Shown here piece after piece: positions 8,766-16,241 of a stretch of 64,000 nucleotides of DNA (position 1 is the first letter of the stretch; every line of letters begins with the position of its first letter). Under the pieces are notes generated by a model. That model searched no databases, was not told where the DNA came from, and saw only the letters and a program-made list of their open reading frames with translations. This stretch comes from an uncultured Anaeromusa sp. (GTDB lineage: Bacteria; Bacillota; Negativicutes; Anaeromusales; Anaeromusaceae): contig NZ_OY764902.1 in assembly GCF_963668665.1 (NCBI RefSeq), positions 1,305,501 to 1,369,500 of the forward strand, read 5' to 3'. The translations under genes were made by a program, and so were the position numbers.

Positions 8766-10095
8766 AACAATTTTAGCCTGCATATACTTGATTTTATCCA
8801 TAGTACCCTTCAGTTTCCTGCGATACTACCCTTTTTTAAAAAACCTGCGCTTTTCCCTGCGCACGGTCTGCCTGCTGTACACTGGAGTCGTGCTTTTAGA
8901 GCTGCTCGTCATGGTGCTGATGCGCTACTACGGGCTTTGGTCTTCTGACATTTACAGCGCCTATCGCTTTTTCTTCGCCATCGCCTTCGGCGTACTCTCC
9001 TTTTGGCTGATCAAAGCCGACTTCTTTAAACAATTTTTTGTCTATACCATGACGGTGACCTATGTGATCTTCGTATGCGGAAATGCGCATTTTTTTGAAT
9101 TTCTCGGCATTGTATACTGGGAAGAAGCGCCGGACCTGCTTGTTGCCAATATCGTCATCATCCTGCAACTTCTTCTGACGTACCCCCTTGTTTTTCGTTT
9201 TCTTAAAAACAGAGTCATTCCGCTCTTAACTCTGGACAGTCCGGTCTGGAAGTACATCTGGACCCTTCCCAGCATGTTTGTAGTCGGCTCTTTCCTCTTC
9301 GGCTCCGAGCTAAAGGCAGACGTCATCTGGAACTGGCGCTACCTTGGTTACCGCATGATCGCGAGCGCTGTCGTCATGATCAGCTACTATATCCTGGTGA
9401 AAATCATGGAGCAAACTCGGCAAAATACCGTTTTGCAGGAAAAAATCCGCACCTCCCAGGAAGTACTGGAAATGCAGCGCCAGCATTATCAACTGCTTAC
9501 CAACCGCATCCAGGAAGCCCGATCTATCCGCCACGACTTTCACCATCACCTGTTGGCCATGCAAGCGTATCTGGACGGCAAGCAATACGAACAACTCACA
9601 GACTACCTTTCCCTATACGCCCAGGAGTTCTCTTCGCCGTCTCAAGCGCCTCTGTGTCGGCACTATCTGGCCGACGCCGTTTTACAGCACTACCAAAGCC
9701 AGGCCAACGAACAAGGCTGCGAGTTCCGCACCTTCATCGATATCCCGCCCCAAGTCAGCATAAGTGATTTGGACTTATGCATCGTCCTCGGAAATTTGCT
9801 GGAAAACGCCTTAGAGGGAAGCCGACGGGTGGCGCAAGACGAGCAGGTCCTGCACCTGCACCTAAAGCAGCATGGCGAAATGCTGCTGCTGACGCTGGAC
9901 AACCGTTTTGACGGCAGCCTTCATTATCGCGAAGGCACCTTGCTTTCCCATAAACGCGGCGGCGCCGTCGAAGGAATCGGCCTGCAAAGCGTCCGCGCCA
10001 TCGCCGAAAAGTACCAAGGCGTCCTCCGCATCGAACCGAACGCCAATGTGTTCAAAGTCTCCGTCATGCTTACCTTGCCCTCAAACGAGAATTGA
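8758..10095 (+). CDS. GHKL-type sensor histidine kinase (AgrC-like)
   Basis: The N-terminal half (about residues 1-200 of 445) is a polytopic membrane sensor with six or more hydrophobic segments. The cytoplasmic part has an H-box (IRHDFHHHLLAM), an N-box (LCIVLGNLLENALEGS) and a G-box (VEGIGLQSVRAIAEKY), the pattern of the AgrC/LytS-like HPK10 group. It should phosphorylate the LytTR regulator just upstream. The ATG at 8758 overlaps the preceding stop; an in-frame GTG at 8743 is an alternative, and neither has ideal ribosome-site spacing. Confidence 0.85.
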   Translation: MIETILACIYLILSIVPFSFLRYYPFLKNLRFSLRTVCLLYTGVVLLELLVMVLMRYYGLWSSDIYSAYRFFFAIAFGVLSFWLIKADFFKQFFVYTMTVTYVIFVCGNAHFFEFLGIVYWEEAPDLLVANIVIILQLLLTYPLVFRFLKNRVIPLLTLDSPVWKYIWTLPSMFVVGSFLFGSELKADVIWNWRYLGYRMIASAVVMISYYILVKIMEQTRQNTVLQEKIRTSQEVLEMQRQHYQLLTNRIQEARSIRHDFHHHLLAMQAYLDGKQYEQLTDYLSLYAQEFSSPSQAPLCRHYLADAVLQHYQSQANEQGCEFRTFIDIPPQVSISDLDLCIVLGNLLENALEGSRRVAQDEQVLHLHLKQHGEMLLLTLDNRFDGSLHYREGTLLSHKRGGAVEGIGLQSVRAIAEKYQGVLRIEPNANVFKVSVMLTLPSNEN

Positions 10096-10183
10096 ACACT
10101 AAATCCTGCTTAAGGACGCTAATGAACCGCGAAACACACGAAAGACGCGAAAGAGTTTTATAAGGAATTTAGTTCCGCCTTTT

Positions 10184-10285
10184 ATTCCTGTTAAAAATCG
10201 TACCCCGTACCACTCCTTCGTACCCTCCCTTTACTCCCTCTACTCCTGTTAAAAACCCGTATCCCTCCCTCGACTCTTGTTCGCC
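10184..10285 (-). repeat. Two or more family A modules
   Basis: On the minus strand GAACAAGAGTCGAGGGAGGG is followed by AACAGGAGTAGAGGGAG and further degenerate copies. They lie between two convergent genes, in the sense orientation of the minus-strand gene at 10419-10766. Confidence 0.7.
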
Positions 10286-10312
10286 TTGATTCGTTTCCTG
10301 AAGCTTCCAACT

Positions 10313-10351
10313 AAAAAGTACCCGGCACAGATCATTCTGCCGGGTACTTTT
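10313..10351. terminator. Bidirectional terminator
   Basis: AAAAGTACCCGGCA pairs with TGCCGGGTACTTTT around a 10-base loop, with A-run on one side and T-run on the other. It serves both the kinase operon (plus) and the DUF4870 gene (minus). Confidence 0.85.
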
Positions 10352-10418
10352 ATCGTTTACTGCCAAAATGGCATCACCGCAATGGATGTAGTAAAAAAAT
10401 TTATTTATTGCAGCGTCG

Positions 10419-10766
10419 TTACTCCAAAAATTGTAAAATCGGATAGACATAGTACTCTCCGCTCAAGGCTCGAACCGTCGCCAGCATAGCGCAGCCTAGC
10501 CACAAAAGTCCGCCGCCAATGACGACGATCCACGCTGCGGTTTCTGTCGCCATTAGCAAAGAAAGAGCCAAAACAAGCGCGATCATTGCTGGCGCTAGGA
10601 ACAGTTGAAAAAGAACGGCCTGCTTCGCATGATGCGCAACAAATATGTCTTTGCGCTTATAAAGCCAGATTGCCAGCGGCAGCAGAAAAAAACCCAGGCC
10701 CCCGAAAAAGCAGCCGCAATGGGCCGCAGCCGCCAACATTTTTTGTCCCCCTGATAGGTTTGCCAT
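10419..10766 (-). CDS. DUF4870-type membrane protein
   Basis: The 115-aa protein has an amphipathic start (SGGQKMLAAAAHCGCFFG), a hydrophobic segment with PLAIWLYKRKD, then VAHHAKQAVLFQLF and a second hydrophobic block. The His-x-K-x-A pattern after W-L-x-K is typical of DUF4870/Tic20-like small membrane proteins, whose function is unknown. It is the last gene of the minus-strand run after the secretion locus, 17 bases from the gene upstream. Confidence 0.65.
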   Translation of the reverse strand: MANLSGGQKMLAAAAHCGCFFGGLGFFLLPLAIWLYKRKDIFVAHHAKQAVLFQLFLAPAMIALVLALSLLMATETAAWIVVIGGGLLWLGCAMLATVRALSGEYYVYPILQFLE

Positions 10767-10783
10767 ACTGCCTAGTCGTCCTG

Positions 10784-11017
10784 CTATTTTCCCGCGTCCA
10801 ATGCCGCGTTATAATCGCTGGCCCATTTGTAGCTGAAGTAAACACTGGCGATCGTGGCAATAATCGCCATTTCCGGGGAAATGAAATTGGAAATCAACGC
10901 CCCTCCAATGGCAATACCAATAAAGAGCAGCAACCCCTTTTTCAAGCCGGCCGCATAAAACCCTCCAAATCCAAAAATGCCCAAAACAACAGCGATTGCA
11001 ATACTTTTCTTCGACAT
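10784..11017 (-). CDS. Small membrane protein, 77 aa
   Basis: Starts at 11017 with GAGGAGG upstream. Two or three hydrophobic segments are visible (IAIAVVLGIFGFGGFYAAG, LLLFIGIAIGGALISNF, MAIIATIASVYFSY), and a lysine pair (LKK) sits between the first two. The glycine-rich hairpin resembles TM2/TMEM-like small proteins, but the match is weak. It is probably co-transcribed with the DUF4870 gene downstream. Confidence 0.6.
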   Translation of the reverse strand: MSKKSIAIAVVLGIFGFGGFYAAGLKKGLLLFIGIAIGGALISNFISPEMAIIATIASVYFSYKWASDYNAALDAGK

Positions 11018-11109
11018 ACTTTTTCCTCCTCTTTATGATTTCATTACCTAAGCCGCGTACCTGCTAGAATTCACCTCCCTTACTGGAATCTAGACCGCCC
11101 GGAAGCGCT

Positions 11110-13104
11110 TCAATTGTTCGTTTCAACGCTCGTAACAATTTTACCGTTTTTAATGGTATACGTGACAACCCGGGAAAGAGCGCTCTTGTTTTGCGGGTCC
11201 ACAAACTCAAAGCAATACCCGTAGACGCCGTCTCCCATCGCCTCGTCCGCGATCTGCGGCTGCGCCCCAAGGGTGAATGTATCCACCTCAAACTGTTGGA
11301 ACTCTTCCTCACCGCCGCTCAGCTTCATGGCGTAGTGCAGCGTAGTCACTGTATCCCCTGCTTTAAGAGGCGTAAGCTCCTTGTCCGCCATCCCGTTCGC
11401 CTCAATCCCCCGCCGCACGCCCAAGATATGATAAGCTTGGTCGTCGAACGTATACACCACCTGCAAATTTCCTTCTTTCCCGTTGAGCTTGATCGGAACG
11501 GAATACAGATTGTACCCGTCCCCTTCATAGGTGATTTCAATATAGACAGGATGACCGTCAAGCATGGGCCAGTTCCCCTGGAAATTGTCTTTGAAGACGC
11601 CTGTTTCCCAATCCGCATTGATGTCGGCGTCACTGCCTAAATAAAGAAGCACATCATCTTCCTTGCTCCGAAAAACAAGCTGGCAATGCACGGACGCCAG
11701 ATTCTCCATCTGCGCCGCAGACAGTTTCACAAAAGCGTTGCCGTCTTTGTCGATATCTACCGGTGTATCCTCCAGTTGACTTACATCAAAGATTTTTTTC
11801 CGTTCCTCCGGCTGCGTGATAGGTGTCGCCTCGCCAACAGCGGCCCCCTGCAAATACGGCGCAGCCTGGGGCGGCATCTTCCCGAAAATCAGACCATAGT
11901 AGAGGCACTTCACAGGCAAGAGCGGCGCCGCCTGCTCGGCGTAGGCCATAAAATGATCCGCGTCGCCATTGTAGGAATAATAGCCCGAAAGACCGCTGCT
12001 TTCCCGGCGATACGGCCCGCTTACTTTATACACTACGCTTTCTTGCACCGCTTGCTGCAAAGCATCTGCAACACTTGGCAACAGGCGGTGTGCATGCTGC
12101 GAAAGACTCCCTAAATCCACCATATTCGCATAGCCTTGCTCGCGGGTATTGCCGCCATAGTTTACCGCGCTTCCCGCCGCCCGCGAAAAAGCGGCAAAGA
12201 AAGTCTGCGGGTTCTTCTCCGCCTGTCGCAGCGCCGCCGTGCCAAACGCCTCGTACGCTTCGCGCAGCTTCGGCAGCCCGCGCATATCGACCACCGACAA
12301 GGTAGCCGCATCGGCAGTACCGTACGCTTCACAGCCAGCAAGATACGTATCGCAGATCTCCTTGCCCAAGGCCGCGCCGTTCATAGACGGATCCCGCGCC
12401 AGCGCACCGACCCAGCCCGTATAATCCCAGCCGTTGCCTGGTTCAATCTCCTCGGAGGCCACCATATAACGTGTAAGGCCGTGAAGATCATGCACCACAT
12501 CCGCTGTCGCCATGAGGCAAGCGTCAAAGCCAATCAGCTCAAACGGCGGATTCTCATGGTCCGGCGCAGCCGCCGCTTCAAAAGCCGCCCGCAAATCATT
12601 AAGACTCAAAGACCGCTTCGTCCGCTCGTCATAGCAGACGCCGGCCGCGCTGCCGCCGCCATGATCCCAGAGAATGCAGACGCGGTGATCCGCCGGATAG
12701 TTTTTCGCGCCATAACGCAGAAAATCAGCCAGCGTATCCGGCGAACCCATATCGGCGTCCGGCAGTTCCTGCAGCGTGTGAATCCCGTCCTTATCATAAA
12801 GATACCGGCCCACCGCCCCGGCAGGGATAGCTGGCGTGTGCCACTCTACAGCGCCTCCTGTCTGAATAAGCACCCGCACATTGGCAGGCAGCTGCACCTG
12901 CAACAGCTCCTGTATATCCGCGGAAGCCGCGCCGCTTTTGCTCTCTAGATCGGTGCCGCAAACATACCAGTAGATCGTCCACGTATCGGTAGACTGATAC
13001 GCAGCCGCCGCCCGACTGCCCACAACGGTAAACATAAGAAAAAAGCTCAGCACCAATGCTAGGGCCATTTTGAAAACTGATGGTTTTTTCATGGAATACG
13101 TCAC
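11110..13104 (-). CDS. Secreted C11 (clostripain-family) cysteine protease
   Basis: The 664-aa protein has an N-terminal signal peptide (MALALVLSFFLMFTVVGSRAAA). The caspase-like C11 domain follows: WTIYWYVCGTDLES near residue 43, catalytic His148 in ILWDHGGGS and catalytic Cys196 in IGFDACLMAT, then substrate-pocket-like YMVASEEIEPGNGWDY. The C-terminal half (about 420-664) is beta-rich and of unknown function. C11 enzymes usually cleave after Arg or Lys and self-activate. The GTG at 13104 overlaps the preceding stop (GTGTGA), so it is coupled to the 91-aa gene. Its place beside tpsB suggests a role in maturing surface proteins; this is inferred. Confidence 0.85.
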   Translation of the reverse strand: MTYSMKKPSVFKMALALVLSFFLMFTVVGSRAAAAYQSTDTWTIYWYVCGTDLESKSGAASADIQELLQVQLPANVRVLIQTGGAVEWHTPAIPAGAVGRYLYDKDGIHTLQELPDADMGSPDTLADFLRYGAKNYPADHRVCILWDHGGGSAAGVCYDERTKRSLSLNDLRAAFEAAAAPDHENPPFELIGFDACLMATADVVHDLHGLTRYMVASEEIEPGNGWDYTGWVGALARDPSMNGAALGKEICDTYLAGCEAYGTADAATLSVVDMRGLPKLREAYEAFGTAALRQAEKNPQTFFAAFSRAAGSAVNYGGNTREQGYANMVDLGSLSQHAHRLLPSVADALQQAVQESVVYKVSGPYRRESSGLSGYYSYNGDADHFMAYAEQAAPLLPVKCLYYGLIFGKMPPQAAPYLQGAAVGEATPITQPEERKKIFDVSQLEDTPVDIDKDGNAFVKLSAAQMENLASVHCQLVFRSKEDDVLLYLGSDADINADWETGVFKDNFQGNWPMLDGHPVYIEITYEGDGYNLYSVPIKLNGKEGNLQVVYTFDDQAYHILGVRRGIEANGMADKELTPLKAGDTVTTLHYAMKLSGGEEEFQQFEVDTFTLGAQPQIADEAMGDGVYGYCFEFVDPQNKSALSRVVTYTIKNGKIVTSVETNN

Positions 13105-13376
13105 ACGCCTTCCCCTTCTTTCAGAACTTCCACCGAGCCGCCTTGGGGAGCCGCTTTCAGCACCCCCGCCTCCAGCAGCTTCTTCACCAAATCCTCCTGC
13201 ACCGCCAGGGACTGCACAAACCCGTCGAGAGGCATAATCAGGCGCTGATTGACCTCCACCACCGGCTGGCCGTTATCACTTTGCAAATGCGGCTGCACCG
13301 TCATCAAATCCAGGCGCACCAAATTTCCCGTCACATGCACCGCGCTAATCGCGTCGGCAAAAATCTCTCGATTCAT
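13101..13376 (-). CDS. Small conserved-looking protein of the secretion locus, 91 aa
   Basis: The start at 13376 has GAGGAGG upstream. The product (MNREIFADAISAVHVTGNLVR and RLIMPLDGFVQSLAVQEDLV in the second half) has no signal peptide or membrane segment. The pattern of a short beta segment, a hydrophobic LIMPLDGFVQS strand-helix and an amphipathic helix is reminiscent of DUF3467-like small proteins, but I cannot assign it. It overlaps the C11 protease start by four bases, so the two are likely made together. Confidence 0.6.
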   Translation of the reverse strand: MNREIFADAISAVHVTGNLVRLDLMTVQPHLQSDNGQPVVEVNQRLIMPLDGFVQSLAVQEDLVKKLLEAGVLKAAPQGGSVEVLKEGEGV

Positions 13377-13417
13377 TAAAAAACCTCCTCTAAAAATTCT
13401 TCCTCCGCTCATTCAAT

Positions 13418-13446
13418 AAGGAATGGCAGCTTTAATGAGCACTCCG
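13418..13446. repeat. Fragment resembling a family C left arm
   Basis: AAGGAATGGCAGCTTTAATG then AGCACTCCG resembles the left arm of the element at 39741 (AAGGAGCCACTGCTTTAATG, AGCGCTCCG). No core or right arm follows, so it appears to be a remnant. Confidence 0.45.
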
Positions 13447-13480
13447 CTGGTCGAACTTATTCTTGTTTAACTCAACCCAG

Positions 13481-13577
13481 TCAAACCCTCACTCTACTCC
13501 CTGTACTCCTGTTAAAAAACCGCGCCTCGTCCCCTCCTTCGTACCCTCCCGCGACTCCGGTTCTCTTGTTCACTCTC
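13481..13577 (-). repeat. Two family A modules downstream of tpsB
   Basis: On the minus strand GTGAACAAGAGAACCGGAGT leads into CGCGGGAGGGTACGAAGGAG and then AACAGGAGTACAGGGAGTAG. The block starts about 8 bases after the tpsB stop, in sense orientation. Confidence 0.7.
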
Positions 13578-13584
13578 CGTAAAC

Positions 13585-15270
13585 TTAGAAGTACTTAACT
13601 GCCTGAATCCAGATACGCTCCTTGCTGTCCGGTGCCGCCACGGCGTCCTCCGAGCTCAGCTTCCACGCATAATCCAACCGCAGGGCATAGTCTCCAGAGC
13701 GGCTGAAAATAAGACCCAGACCGGCCCCGGACAACGTTCTCCCATTCACGCCCGCCCCGGCCCAAGGGCTCTTATTGGCATTCACATGGCCTTGATCCAC
13801 ATACGCCGCCAGCTGCAGCGTCGGATTCGGCAAATTCCAGCGCAGCTCCCCGGTCGCTACATAGCCGCTGTCGCCGCAAGCCTCGTTCACCGGATACGCT
13901 CGTACGCCGCTCGGTCCCCCTAGGGACATCTTCTCGGACGAATCCAGATTCTTGCTGGCCGCCTGGGCCGCCAAAGACAAATGCAAGGCTAAACGAGAAT
14001 TGACGTTTTGCACCCGGTACAAATTCAGGTTTCCCTTGGTATAATTCCCCGCCGTATGCGCCTCGGCGTCGTTGGTAACGGCATCCTCCGAATCCAGGCT
14101 CAAATGCCCGTAAGCCAAGCTCAAGGAAAAGCTGTTGTAGCCGCCGCCTCCGAAGGAATCGCGGCTGTCGCCGCTAAGGCCCAGATTCCACACATCGGCT
14201 TTTTTGCGGTTGTTCGTACCCGCATAGCCGATGCGATCCTCCAGCTTCTTATGGTCGTAGCCGAACCGTCCGTTGAGATTGTAGTCCCGCGAACGCACCA
14301 TCGGATAGCTGGCAAAAAGGCTCCACGTATCGGAAACGCCGTCGGCGTTCAAATTAGCGAAGGCGTCTCCTAAGGAATAGGTCTGGCGCGCGTAGGAAAG
14401 GCCCCATTTCGCGCCGGAAGCACCCAGCGGCCGCTGATAGGACAGGTTGTAGTCGGTACGATCTTCTCCCAGAATCACGCCAGCTCCCGCGCTGTCTCCC
14501 TGGCCGCTGACATTCAAAAAGTTCCAATTAAGACCCAGGCGGTTCTTACCGGTATAGCGGCTGCCGTGATTGTCCGTGTACAGCTGACCATTGCTGCGCG
14601 GCCCGTCGGTTAAACGCACCACCAAGTCCGCCGTGCCCGGTTCCTCGCCTGCGGTCAAGCTGGCCGCGCTCTGCACGCCCGCTGTATCGCTGAGCAGCAG
14701 CAGCGCCCGCTCTAATTCTTTTTCTCGTATGTACGCCCCTGGCCGCAGCCCTTGCAGCAAGCCTTCGGCGCTGGCCGTATGAAAGCGCGACTGATTATCT
14801 ACGCGGATCTTGCCGTAGCGCCCTACCAGCACCTGCATCTCCACCTGGCCCTCTTCAATGGACTGCGGCGGCAAAATGGTCCGCGCCACCAAGTACCCCT
14901 TGCTGTGAAAATACTGGCTCACCTGCCGCGCATAATGCTCCAGCTCCGCCAGGGTCAGCTCCTTGCCGTACGCCTCCTGCAGCAGCGGCTGCAGCTCTGC
15001 GTCGCCGAACAGCTCCTGCCCGGTCACGCGAATGTGCGCTATATGAATCTTCGTTGCGTCCGCAGGCCCCGGCTGCACTGCTGCCTGCTCCACCTCAATC
15101 TTTGGCTTCGGCGTCTCCTGGGGCGGCAGCAAATGCTCCTTCAAGCCGCCCGGCGTCGTTGTATTCTCCTTACCTTCCAGCGGCGCCGCCTCCGCCGCCC
15201 ACGGCAGTCCTAACACCGCCGCCACTAAAGCCGCCAAAGCGACGGCTTGTTTTTTTCCTGTCAGCTTCAT
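13585..15270 (-). CDS. TpsB outer-membrane transporter (ShlB/FhaC/HecB family)
   Basis: The protein of about 561 aa has a signal peptide (LAALVAAVLGLPWAAEAAP), a POTRA pair (about 70-215, including YFHSKGYLVARTILPPQ and LSDTAGVQSAASLTAGEEPGT), then a 16-strand-type barrel. The FhaC motif-like regions NHGSRYTGKNRLG and SLGGPSGVRAYP are seen, and the chain ends in an aromatic residue (KYF). It would translocate the TpsA exoprotein across the outer membrane without ATP. The ATG at 15270 follows a TTG that could also start; the ribosome site (GGGGGT) is weak. It lies between the Lys/Asp-rich protein and the protease genes, separated by repeats. Confidence 0.9.
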   Translation of the reverse strand: MKLTGKKQAVALAALVAAVLGLPWAAEAAPLEGKENTTTPGGLKEHLLPPQETPKPKIEVEQAAVQPGPADATKIHIAHIRVTGQELFGDAELQPLLQEAYGKELTLAELEHYARQVSQYFHSKGYLVARTILPPQSIEEGQVEMQVLVGRYGKIRVDNQSRFHTASAEGLLQGLRPGAYIREKELERALLLLSDTAGVQSAASLTAGEEPGTADLVVRLTDGPRSNGQLYTDNHGSRYTGKNRLGLNWNFLNVSGQGDSAGAGVILGEDRTDYNLSYQRPLGASGAKWGLSYARQTYSLGDAFANLNADGVSDTWSLFASYPMVRSRDYNLNGRFGYDHKKLEDRIGYAGTNNRKKADVWNLGLSGDSRDSFGGGGYNSFSLSLAYGHLSLDSEDAVTNDAEAHTAGNYTKGNLNLYRVQNVNSRLALHLSLAAQAASKNLDSSEKMSLGGPSGVRAYPVNEACGDSGYVATGELRWNLPNPTLQLAAYVDQGHVNANKSPWAGAGVNGRTLSGAGLGLIFSRSGDYALRLDYAWKLSSEDAVAAPDSKERIWIQAVKYF

Positions 15271-15287
15271 CAAATACGTACCCCCAC

Positions 15288-15418
15288 TTTACTCACTCTA
15301 CTCCTGTTCAATCCGCTCTCTCTGGCATTTCTCGGGCCTTTCTCTGCTTCTCTGTGTGAACCGTGCCCATTTCCCTCATTCGATCCCTCACATGACTCTG
15401 GTTCTCTTGTTCAATCCT
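15288..15418 (-). repeat. Two family A modules
   Basis: Minus-strand AACAGGAGTAGAGTGAGTAA (near 15290-15310) and GAACAAGAGAACCAGAGTCA (near 15397-15417). They occupy the intergenic region between the small secreted protein and tpsB, in sense orientation. Confidence 0.65.
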
Positions 15419-15426
15419 CTTACACC

Positions 15427-15513
15427 GGAGAGATTGCCGCGCTAGCGCTCGCAATGACCCGAAAGCCAGCCTAGCACGGTCGTTGCGAGGAGCGCAACGA
15501 CGCGGCAATCTCC
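15427..15513. repeat. Family E inverted pair
   Basis: GGAGAGATTGCCGCG (15427-15441) is mirrored by CGCGGCAATCTCC (15501-15513), each arm followed by a CTCGCAATGACC/GGTCGTTGCGAG module. Half copies lie at 2411 and 24729. The inverted pair could form a long hairpin in the transcript upstream of tpsB. Confidence 0.65.
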
Positions 15514-15577
15514 CCGCCAATATTCTTTCTGGCTTTTCTCTGTTCCTACTCCCTTTACGCCTGTTTAACTAGCCGCA

Positions 15578-16021
15578 TCAATCCTCATCGTTGTGAGCGT
15601 CTGGGTGGGAGTCCGTATCCTTGTGGGAATTTTCGTCATCGTGCGCTTCGTCTGGAACGTTAGTAGGGGGATTGGCATCATTGTGCTCATCGGTGTCTAT
15701 ATCATCATCGTCTTTAGGTTCAGGTTTAGCGTCAGGTTTGCTAGGATTGTCCGTTTTGGCATCTTTTTTCTCTTTATCCTTTTTGTCCTTGTCTTTGTCT
15801 TTTTTTGCTTTGTCTTTAGTCTCGGCGGCTTTGTCCTTTGGATCCTCCGACTTCGCCTGAAGCTCCTGCAGCAGCGCATCGCTCTCCGTCTTCAAGACCT
15901 CACTCGCCTTTGCCGCAGCGTCCTCTGGCGCTGCTTGCGCCGCTCCGCCCCCTAGTCCCAATACCAACGTTAATGTCAGCAACCCCATTGTCCGTTTCAT
16001 CCATACGCTTGCTTTTGTCAT
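15578..16021 (-). CDS. Secreted Lys/Asp-rich low-complexity protein
   Basis: The 147-aa protein has a signal peptide (MGLLTLTLVLGLGGGAAQAA), a short helical section (residues about 33-60), a run of K-D-K repeats (about 62-95), and an Asp/His/Asn-rich tail (about 97-147). The charged, disordered tail could bind divalent metal or surface polymers; no fold or catalytic motif is visible. GAGGAGG precedes the ATG. It lies between tpsA and tpsB on the same strand, so it may be exported with, or act on, the adhesin. Function is not known. Confidence 0.65.
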   Translation of the reverse strand: MTKASVWMKRTMGLLTLTLVLGLGGGAAQAAPEDAAAKASEVLKTESDALLQELQAKSEDPKDKAAETKDKAKKDKDKDKKDKEKKDAKTDNPSKPDAKPEPKDDDDIDTDEHNDANPPTNVPDEAHDDENSHKDTDSHPDAHNDED

Positions 16022-16076
16022 AAAAAATCCTCCTCTTATTCTATAAATTTTTTCCTGCGTTCCGCTTTTGCTCCTT

Positions 16077-16225
16077 CAGGCCCTCATCCGGGCCCTCCGG
16101 TTCTCCGATTCTCTTGTTCAATCCGGTTTTTTCTCTGTTAACTCTGGCCTTTCCTCTGTTCCTCTGTGTAAAACGTGCCCCGTAGCCCTCCCTTTACTCA
16201 CTCTACTCCTGTTCAATCCTTGTAT
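16077..16225 (-). repeat. Family A modules downstream of tpsA
   Basis: Minus-strand AACAGGAGTAGAGTGAGTAA (about 16190-16212) and GAACAAGAGAATCGGAGAAC (about 16099-16120). They fill the gap between tpsA and the small secreted protein in sense orientation. Confidence 0.65.
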
Positions 16226-16241
16226 AATCCCTGTTTAATCG

